Shown one piece after another: positions 57,985-64,000 of a stretch of 64,000 nucleotides of DNA. The notes beneath the pieces are model-generated. The model saw nothing but the letters and a program-made list of their open reading frames with translations, did no database searches and was not told the origin of the DNA. Origin of the DNA: Salegentibacter agarivorans (lineage in GTDB: Bacteria > Bacteroidota > Bacteroidia > Flavobacteriales > Flavobacteriaceae); assembly GCF_900113135.1 (NCBI RefSeq), contig NZ_FOOH01000002.1, positions 1 through 64,000 of the forward strand, written 5' to 3'. A program made the translations under genes and the position numbers. Every line of letters starts with the position of its first letter. Within the stretch, counting starts at the first letter, position 1.

Positions 57985-58953
57985 CTAATATTCCAACCCT
58001 ATTTTAGTTCTAACTTTATCCAGTAGCTCAATTAATTGCAGGCTTTTTTCAAAGGTCATTTCGGTACTTTCAGTTTTGCCCTCGCTTAGCATTTTTTGAA
58101 CGTGTTCCGCTTCAAAATTATAACCATTGGAATTCACTTTAAACTCTTTGGTTTCTTCACCTTCTGGTGTTTGTATAATAATACTTGTAGGTTCGTGAAA
58201 CCTGGTATTTAGTGTAAGCGTAGCTTTTTCAAACTGAATAATTGCTGCGGTAGGGGTTTGTTTTATAATAGAACTACCCAATTCTGCCTCTACACCATTT
58301 TTATACTCAAAAATAATATCACAGTTTTCGTCAACTCCGGTATCATGAAAACTGGCTTTCGCCTGAATTCTCTCTGGAGCTCCCAGAGCACTCATTGCCA
58401 TAAAGATAGGGTAAATGCCAATATCCAGTAAGCTACCGCCACCCAGGTTTTTATTGTAAAGGCGTTTATCTAGATCTATCGGTGCCGGAAATCCAAAATC
58501 GGCTTTTAGATTTTTGATTTTCCCATATTTTTCAGACTTAATTTGTTCTATTACAAACTTAAAATGCGGAAGAAATTGCGTCCACATCGCTTCCATAAGA
58601 AAAACCTTTTCCTTTTTGGCTTTTGCGATCATTTCTTCCACCTGCTTTTTGTTCATTGCAAAAGGTTTTTCGCATAAAACGGCTTTTTTATGATCAAGGC
58701 AAAGAAGGGTCTGTTCGTAATGAAAAACGTGTGGGGTTGCGATATAAACCACATCTAATTCTTCATCTTTTAACATTGCTTCGTAGCTGGAAAATAATTT
58801 TGTAGCCGCATGTTCTTTTGCAAATGTTTCAGCTTTGTTTTTAGATCTACTGGCAACCGCGTAAAGTTCGGCGCCTTCAACGTTATTTAAAGCAGTGGCG
58901 AATTTTCCGGCAATTTTTCCGAGGCCAAGGATTCCCCATTTTATATTTTTCAT
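57985..58953 (-). CDS. Gfo/Idh/MocA family oxidoreductase
   Basis: A 322-residue NAD(P)-dependent oxidoreductase. Rossmann motif W-G-I-L-G-L-G-K-I-A (6-15), then C-E-K-P-F-A-M-N (about 94-101, catalytic Lys of the E-K-P signature), and a C-terminal beta-sheet domain with G-G-G-S-L-L-D-I-G-I-Y-P (about 172-183). It is close in form to trans-1,2-dihydrobenzene-1,2-diol dehydrogenase/glucose-fructose-oxidoreductase-like members; the sugar or polyol substrate is unknown. It lies 64 bp downstream of the SSS symporter gene on the same strand and may be its last operon member. Confidence 0.9.
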   Translation of the reverse strand: MKNIKWGILGLGKIAGKFATALNNVEGAELYAVASRSKNKAETFAKEHAATKLFSSYEAMLKDEELDVVYIATPHVFHYEQTLLCLDHKKAVLCEKPFAMNKKQVEEMIAKAKKEKVFLMEAMWTQFLPHFKFVIEQIKSEKYGKIKNLKADFGFPAPIDLDKRLYNKNLGGGSLLDIGIYPIFMAMSALGAPERIQAKASFHDTGVDENCDIIFEYKNGVEAELGSSIIKQTPTAAIIQFEKATLTLNTRFHEPTSIIIQTPEGEETKEFKVNSNGYNFEAEHVQKMLSEGKTESTEMTFEKSLQLIELLDKVRTKIGLEY

Positions 58954-59016
58954 CTTAAATAAAATTTATTTTAGAAAGTTAATTTTTATTGAAAAACCCA
59001 AATTTTAAACTGAAAA

Positions 59017-60723
59017 CTAGGTGCTTCTTTTAATTTTATGTTCCGGGGTTTTTATAAATAATTCCAGGATTAGAGCAAGTGCCATGACAAGTAAACATCC
59101 TACTAAATTGAGCCATAAATAGGGCATCACATCAAATTTATAGAGAATTATTACTATAATTTGTGTGATTATTGCGGCTACAAAAACCGAATTACTATTT
59201 ACAATTTTAATAAAAAATGCCAGTAAAAATATTCCCAAAACATTTCCGTAGAAAATAGAACCGATGATATTTACCAGCTGGATGAGATTATCAAATAAAT
59301 TGGCAAAGCTTGCAAAGGCAATGGCAATGGCGCCCCAAAGTAGCGTAAACCATTTGGAAGCTTTTACATAATGTTCGTCAGACATTTCGGTTTTTCGGCT
59401 TCTTTTATATAGATCTATGGAAGTTGTTGAGGACAACGCATTTAATTCGGAAGCGGTAGAAGACATGGCTGCAGATAGGATTACTGCTAATAACAAACCA
59501 ATTAATCCGCGTGGAAGGTTATTCAGAATAAAATGAATAAATACATAATCTTTATCGTTGCTCTCGGCATCTTTGTCTGATGCGTCTATTAATTTCCTTG
59601 CTTTTTGTCTCGTTTCGTTTTCTGAAGCATTTAAAGTAGCCAGGTTTTCGCGATAAGTAGAATTATTTTTAGGAGTGAAATTATTGTTTTCGGCAAATTG
59701 TAAATGCAGGTTCTGTTTTTCCTGCTGTATCTCATCGTGCTCCAGCATTAAATCTTCATATTGATTTCCGTAATCGGAATTTAAAACAGTTTCCGTGGCT
59801 GCGGGATTAAAATTTAAAGGAGCGTTGTTAAACTGATAGAATACAAAAACCAGGACACCTACAAGCAAAATAAAGAACTGTAATGGTACTTTAAGCATCC
59901 CGTTCATAATCATTCCCATTCGGCTCTCGTTAACCGATCTTCCACTCAAATAGCGCTGCACCTGGCTTTGATCTGTTCCAAAATAGGAAAGTGCTAAAAA
60001 GCTTCCTCCAATAATTCCGCTCCAAAAAGTATATCGGTTTTCAAAATCGAAAGAGAAATCCAGAATATCCATCTTGCCGCTGGCACCGGCAATTTCAAGA
60101 GCATTGCTAAAATTAATATTTTCGGGTAAATAGCTTAGAATAATAAAAAATGCAGCAAACATTCCCGTGAGAATTACTGCCATTTGCTGCTTATGAGTAA
60201 CGCTCACGGCTTTTGTACCGCCGGCAACCGTGTAAATAATAACTAAGGAACCAATTAGCACTGTTAAACCAGAGAGGTTCCAGCCTAAAACAGCTGAAAG
60301 AATAATTGCAGGGGCAAAAATAGTTAAACCGGCTGCAAGACCACGCTGAATTAAAAACAGGACTGCAGTTAATGTTCGGGTTTTTCTATCGAATCTTGAT
60401 TCTAAATATTCGTATGCGGTATAAACGTTGAGTCTTCGATAAATGGGAATAAAAAACATACAAATAATTACCATTGCAATAGGTAGCCCAAAATAGAACT
60501 GTACAAAACCCATCCCATCGTGAAAAGCCTGGCCCGGTGTAGATAGAAAGGTGATGGCACTTGCTTGAGTTGCCATTGTAGAAAGCCCAATTGTCCACCA
60601 ACGGGTTTCGCTGCCACCGCGAATATAATCTTGTGCTCCCTTATTATTTCGGGTTTTGTAAACGCCATAAGTAACTATAAAAGTGAGCGTACCAAGAAGA
60701 ACAATCCAGTCTATTAATTGCAT
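59017..60723 (-). CDS. Sodium:solute symporter (SSS family)
   Basis: A 568-residue transporter with about 13 TM segments. N-terminal G-G-x-x-x-R-W-W-T-I-G-L-S-T-M-A-T-Q-A-S-A-I-T-F-L-S-T-P-G (about 37-64) and Y-E-Y-L-E-S-R-F (about 104-111) are standard SSS landmarks. A hydrophilic insert at about 315-385 (Gln/Glu/Asn-rich) separates TM segments and is found in some flavobacterial members. The solute, possibly a sugar, amino sugar or sialic-acid-like compound, cannot be told. It starts 1 bp after the stop of a 35-residue membrane peptide and downstream of a PIG-L deacetylase. Confidence 0.9.
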   Translation of the reverse strand: MQLIDWIVLLGTLTFIVTYGVYKTRNNKGAQDYIRGGSETRWWTIGLSTMATQASAITFLSTPGQAFHDGMGFVQFYFGLPIAMVIICMFFIPIYRRLNVYTAYEYLESRFDRKTRTLTAVLFLIQRGLAAGLTIFAPAIILSAVLGWNLSGLTVLIGSLVIIYTVAGGTKAVSVTHKQQMAVILTGMFAAFFIILSYLPENINFSNALEIAGASGKMDILDFSFDFENRYTFWSGIIGGSFLALSYFGTDQSQVQRYLSGRSVNESRMGMIMNGMLKVPLQFFILLVGVLVFVFYQFNNAPLNFNPAATETVLNSDYGNQYEDLMLEHDEIQQEKQNLHLQFAENNNFTPKNNSTYRENLATLNASENETRQKARKLIDASDKDAESNDKDYVFIHFILNNLPRGLIGLLLAVILSAAMSSTASELNALSSTTSIDLYKRSRKTEMSDEHYVKASKWFTLLWGAIAIAFASFANLFDNLIQLVNIIGSIFYGNVLGIFLLAFFIKIVNSNSVFVAAIITQIIVIILYKFDVMPYLWLNLVGCLLVMALALILELFIKTPEHKIKRST

Positions 60724-60724
60724 A

Positions 60725-60832
60725 TTAGGTGAATTGAGACATTATAAAATAAAACATGATTATGTAGGCTGCGTTGGCCAAAAGAACAAAAGTATAGGAT
60801 TTCTTCCAGGTAAATTTCTCGGGTTTCTTCAT
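60725..60832 (-). CDS. Small single-TM protein (35 aa) between deacetylase and symporter genes
   Basis: An ATG at 60830-60832 shares its A with the stop of the PIG-L gene (TAATG), and the stop at 60725-60727 lies one base from the symporter ATG. The peptide starts M-K-K-P-E-K-F-T-W-K-K-S-Y and continues with one hydrophobic helix (T-F-V-L-L-A-N-A-A-Y-I-I-M-F-Y-F-I-M), ending S-Q-F-T. The basic N-terminus followed by a TM helix and the tight packing support a real small membrane protein, perhaps a symporter subunit. Confidence 0.65.
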   Translation of the reverse strand: MKKPEKFTWKKSYTFVLLANAAYIIMFYFIMSQFT

Positions 60833-63318
60833 TATTTTCCTATTGAAATCATATTAGCAAAAAGCCTGTAAGCGCCGGGAACTCCCACCGGAAACTGTCT
60901 AAAAAAGCTTAAACCGGTATAAATAAAATATCCTTCTCCATATTTTGCAACCATTAAACTTCCATTTTTGGGAGTTTCATTTTTATCGTTCATAGAAAGG
61001 ATTGGCGTAAATTCTTCACTCCAGGAATCAGGAAAGTAAAGTCCGCGTTCCTGCACCCAATTTTCAAAATCTTTTTCGGTGATTTTATTCGGAAAATTTA
61101 AGATAGGGTGATCTTCGGCTAAAAACCTAACTTCGGCCGTTTCATCGGTTACCCTGTCTCTAGATAATTCCAGCGGAAAAGGAGAAATATTCTCTGTCAC
61201 CAACCCACGGTTAGTGTTGTATTGCACAATAAGATTGCCGCCATTTTTTACATAATCAAAAAGAGCCTGTTGCTTATATTTTAAGGCTTCTACGGTGTTT
61301 AATGCACGAATTCCCAGTACCACCGCATCATATTTTTGCAATGAAGCCTGTAAAATTGAAGCCACATTTAATTTATTAACTCGATAGCCAATTTGCTGAA
61401 GGCTTTCTGGAACAACATCACCCGCACCCTCAATGTACCCTACTAAATCTCCTTTTTTCTCGATTTCCAGTCTTGCAACTTTTAATTTTGCAGGAACTAC
61501 CAGGTTTTGTTTCGGAATGTGTTTGTAATCTATACTGATGAGTTTTTCTGAAAATTTCTCTCCGTTTATCGTTGCTGAAGGAATTATAAAAGTTTCTTCC
61601 TGTTCTTTGGGCGGAGTAATCTCAAAAGTGACCGTTACTGAACTCCCTTTTTGCTGAAGCTGAAATTTATGATTTTCGGGCTTAATTTTCCAGTTTTCCC
61701 CGGCAGTAAGATTAACCTCTCCCTGAATATTTGGTTTTCCAGAGGTAAGTTTTACTGAAACTTTTTTAGATTCCTCATTTTCAAAAATGATTACATCTTC
61801 TTCAAAAGCGAGGGAAACTTTAGGAATAACCTCAAAAGGTTGATAGGTTTCGCCAAAAACAGCATCATTATATTTATAAACTATAGGTTTTTCAAAGTTT
61901 AGGGAAACATCCTTAAAATTGAGCTTAAAAACTGCTTTAGTAAGACCTGGTCTTTCGGGTAGCCCAATAAGCTCACGGTTTTTTACAATATACATTCCGT
62001 TTTTTGATTCTTCCTCTAACCAGTATGGCGTGGTATAAGATGTTTTTTCCGGAACCTTTAATGCGATCTTATTTTGCCAGTTTTCGTTATTTTTTAGTTC
62101 GGTTTCGGGTTGAACTTTAGAGTCATTCGGACTTAATTCTATTGAACTCAAAATTACAGGAAAATCACTTCGGTTAATAGCCTCCAGTTTAATTGTTACG
62201 CTATCTTTTGGAGTTGCTGAAGGCTGAGAAGCTACTGCTTCTAAAAATAAGCCTGTGCTGGCGTAAATAATATTTTTAATTTCTTTGGTTTTTAATTCCC
62301 GCCAATGTTCATTTGGTAATTTCTGGATCAGCTTATAAGCTTCAAGAAGTTGGGGTAGGCTAGCGGCAGGATTTGTAAAACTGTAGTTTTCTTCAACTTG
62401 ATGTAGAATTTTACTAATTTCAGCACCACCTTCTAATTTGTTCCAGGAAGTATCTATACCTTCAAACACATCTTGCGAGCGTATGGTATCTCCTTTAATT
62501 GGTTCTAAATACTCCATTTGTTTACCACGGGACCCAGTACTTCCAAAGCCTTGAGATTGGTGTTGGCTTCGGCTTAAAGATGAAATTTCGGGATTTGAAA
62601 GTCCCAGTAGCGGAAAATAAACTCCGGTGTCAAAACTTATAAATCTATCTTTACTGGCTTCTTCAAAAGCTTCTTCACCGCCATAAAACCAGGGCGAAGT
62701 ATTAAAATATGCACGTTTTGGTTGGTGGGTGTTGGTATAATTTAATTGGTCTGGAAATTTATTGGGATTAGCAGCAGCATCAAAAGCTTCTAAACTTAGA
62801 AGGGCAGAAGAAGTGTGATGCCCGTGAGTACTCCCGGGGGTGCGATGATCAAACCGATTTATAATCACATCTGGTTTAAAATTTCTAATTATCCAAACCA
62901 CATCGCTTAATACTTTTTCTTTATCCCAAATTTTAAGGGTTTCTTCCGGGGTTTTAGAATAACCAAAATCGTTAGCACGGGTAAAAAACTGCTCTCCACC
63001 GTCTATTTCTCTCGCCGCAAGTAATTCCTGGGTTCTTATTAAGCCCAGTTGTTCTCTTAGTTCTGGGCCAATTAGGTTTTGACCACCATCACCTCGGGTT
63101 AAGGATAAATATGCGGTTCGGGCGTGTTTTTCGTTTGAAAAATAGGAAATTAATCGGGTGTTTTCATCATCGGGGTGTGCGCCAATGTATAAAACCGAAC
63201 CAAGGAAATTCAGCTTTTTTATTTTCTGAAATATTTCAGAAGCATTTAATTTTTCGGGTTCCTGTGCGTGTAAATTCAACAGGAAAAAACAGAAAAGTAA
63301 ACTAAATAGTTTTCGCAT
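60832..63318 (-). CDS. Exported PIG-L (LmbE-like) deacetylase, multidomain
   Basis: An 828-residue protein; the ATG at 63318 is chosen because a clear signal peptide follows (M-R-K-L-F-S-L-L-F-C-F-F-L-L-N-L-H-A-Q). The PIG-L domain (about 30-280) has the zinc motif A-H-P-D-D-E (about 47-52) and H-G-H-H-T-S-S (about 164-170). Then a helical region and beta-rich middle domains (about 370-620), and a C-terminal GATase1-like fold (about 630-828; L-G-I-R-A-L-N then L-I-V-Q-Y-N-T-N). Such proteins deacetylate N-acetyl-sugar substrates outside the cytoplasm. It heads an operon with the small peptide and SSS symporter, suggesting release and uptake of one sugar. Confidence 0.88.
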   Translation of the reverse strand: MRKLFSLLFCFFLLNLHAQEPEKLNASEIFQKIKKLNFLGSVLYIGAHPDDENTRLISYFSNEKHARTAYLSLTRGDGGQNLIGPELREQLGLIRTQELLAAREIDGGEQFFTRANDFGYSKTPEETLKIWDKEKVLSDVVWIIRNFKPDVIINRFDHRTPGSTHGHHTSSALLSLEAFDAAANPNKFPDQLNYTNTHQPKRAYFNTSPWFYGGEEAFEEASKDRFISFDTGVYFPLLGLSNPEISSLSRSQHQSQGFGSTGSRGKQMEYLEPIKGDTIRSQDVFEGIDTSWNKLEGGAEISKILHQVEENYSFTNPAASLPQLLEAYKLIQKLPNEHWRELKTKEIKNIIYASTGLFLEAVASQPSATPKDSVTIKLEAINRSDFPVILSSIELSPNDSKVQPETELKNNENWQNKIALKVPEKTSYTTPYWLEEESKNGMYIVKNRELIGLPERPGLTKAVFKLNFKDVSLNFEKPIVYKYNDAVFGETYQPFEVIPKVSLAFEEDVIIFENEESKKVSVKLTSGKPNIQGEVNLTAGENWKIKPENHKFQLQQKGSSVTVTFEITPPKEQEETFIIPSATINGEKFSEKLISIDYKHIPKQNLVVPAKLKVARLEIEKKGDLVGYIEGAGDVVPESLQQIGYRVNKLNVASILQASLQKYDAVVLGIRALNTVEALKYKQQALFDYVKNGGNLIVQYNTNRGLVTENISPFPLELSRDRVTDETAEVRFLAEDHPILNFPNKITEKDFENWVQERGLYFPDSWSEEFTPILSMNDKNETPKNGSLMVAKYGEGYFIYTGLSFFRQFPVGVPGAYRLFANMISIGK

Positions 63319-63484
63319 AAATTTCACGGCGATTAATAAGACATCCAAATATAAAAACTTTAGCCGCCTGAAGATAGAAAATTAACTGCTTTTACCCGGT
63401 AATCGTGATTTAATTATGTAAGGACTATTTATAATTTACAATAATAACAGCAGAAATTTGGAAAGCAAAAGATTTCTAAATGGT

Positions 63485-64000
63485 TTAAAGACTGCTTTTA
63501 TCTCCATCCAGGTAAACATCTTTGGCAACTAAAGAAACCGCTTTTTGAAGAATTAAGTTATTTGGGTAGGTTATTAATTCTCCCTCTAAAGTTCTGAGGT
63601 GTAAATGAAAAGCCTTTATATCTTCAATAATAGCTTCAATAGGTAGATCTTTATCGTGAATCTTTATTTTGTCTCCAATTTTATACGGAAATGAAAAGAA
63701 AAGAATTACACCTGAAGTAATATTGCTAAGAATAGACCAAATAGCAAAAAGCGCAACCCCAAGCACTGCAAAAACCGAAGAAAATATTAAAGAAAGTTCG
63801 GTTAGTCCCATTCCCCAGGCAATGGCTAATAAGAAAACCGCGATAAATAGGATAAGTATATTAATGTATTTAAACATTAACCGGGTTCGGGTGAAGTCTA
63901 TTTCACTTCGTTTTCCAACCCTATGAGCAGCTTTTTTTAACAAAAACTGGACGATTAATAAGGCAAATACAGTAATTATCGTGTAGGTAATTTCAGATCT
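63485..64000 (-). CDS. MscS family mechanosensitive channel (5' end outside window)
   Basis: The frame is open from the stop at 63485 through the right edge, 171 codons. The visible part has two hydrophobic segments (Y-I-N-I-L-I-L-F-I-A-V-F-L-L-A and a pore helix S-S-V-F-A-V-L-G-V-A-L-F-A-I-W-S-I-L-S-N-I-T-S-G-V-I), followed by the MscS beta domain: F-P-Y-K-I-G-D-K-I-K-I, I-E-D-I-K-A-F-H-L-H-L-R-T, and T-Y-P-N-N-L-I-L-Q-K. It ends shortly after the beta domain, so it is a short-C-terminus type. It releases solutes at low osmolarity. The N-terminal TM segments are beyond the window. Confidence 0.88.
   Translation of the reverse strand, partial: RSEITYTIITVFALLIVQFLLKKAAHRVGKRSEIDFTRTRLMFKYINILILFIAVFLLAIAWGMGLTELSLIFSSVFAVLGVALFAIWSILSNITSGVILFFSFPYKIGDKIKIHDKDLPIEAIIEDIKAFHLHLRTLEGELITYPNNLILQKAVSLVAKDVYLDGDKSSL

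Overview
The window reads as a low-GC chromosome segment of a marine or soil-type member of the Flavobacteriaceae (Bacteroidetes). The basis is the gene families: a CusA-TolC fusion, acyl-CoA carboxylase in three subunits, short-Q-loop cytochrome bd, MobB/MobC mobilisation genes and VapE-type replication genes. Promoters carry the Bacteroidetes -7 box TAnnTTTG, and Shine-Dalgarno sequences are absent. I cannot fix the genus from sequence alone.

Layout. 1-3.7 kb is accessory DNA: the 3' end of an IS66-type transposase, a structured non-coding stretch, an SRAP (HMCES/YedK-like) DNA-protein-crosslink protein, an unknown gene, and a leftward tyrosine recombinase lacking the first catalytic Arg. 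3738-23475 is an integrative mobilisable element of about 19.7 kb. It is bounded by a 45-bp direct repeat of the 3' half of tRNA-Pro(GGG); the intact tRNA lies at its right end. Its own integrase (4006-5214) sits at the left end, and a 23-bp direct repeat occurs inside both ends. Rightward cargo (5.5-17.6 kb) is a divalent-metal resistance cassette: RND efflux pump fused to its outer-membrane channel, adaptor lipoprotein, Fur-family regulator, two CDF-type transporters, a P1B-4 ATPase and an ACR3/BASS-type permease. Leftward backbone (17.9-23.2 kb) is mobilisation and replication: coiled-coil/TM protein, MobB relaxase, MobC, a long hairpin (candidate oriT), primase, VapE/VirE-type ATPase, HTH protein and a membrane protein.

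From 23.8 kb the DNA looks like ordinary chromosome: carboxypeptidase-like-domain protein, CzcD-type CDF, SbcCD and hemolysin III. The most interesting block is 31.3-56 kb. A Crp/Fnr-family regulator (31364-31996) is followed by transcription units dominated by sulfur- and respiration-related genes: TauE/SafE, cydAB, a SoxB-like lipoprotein, a secreted DsrE-like protein, DoxX, a persulfide-dioxygenase/rhodanese fusion and a split YeeE/YedE permease. Four of these units carry the perfect palindrome GTAAC-N4-GTTAC, and a fifth carries a one-mismatch version. In each case the palindrome is centred 29.5 bp from the start of the -7 octamer position. This looks like one Crp/Fnr regulon linking sulfane-sulfur handling, cytochrome bd and export functions.

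The rest (44.9-64 kb) holds a Fic protein, aldo/keto reductase, propionyl-/acetyl-CoA carboxylase, XRE regulator, thioredoxin reductase, Gfo/Idh/MocA oxidoreductase, and an operon of a PIG-L deacetylase, a 35-residue membrane peptide and an SSS symporter. A MscS channel runs off the right edge. Likely lesions are a frameshifted porin (42222-43594) and a decayed SpoIIAA-like gene (12964-13326).
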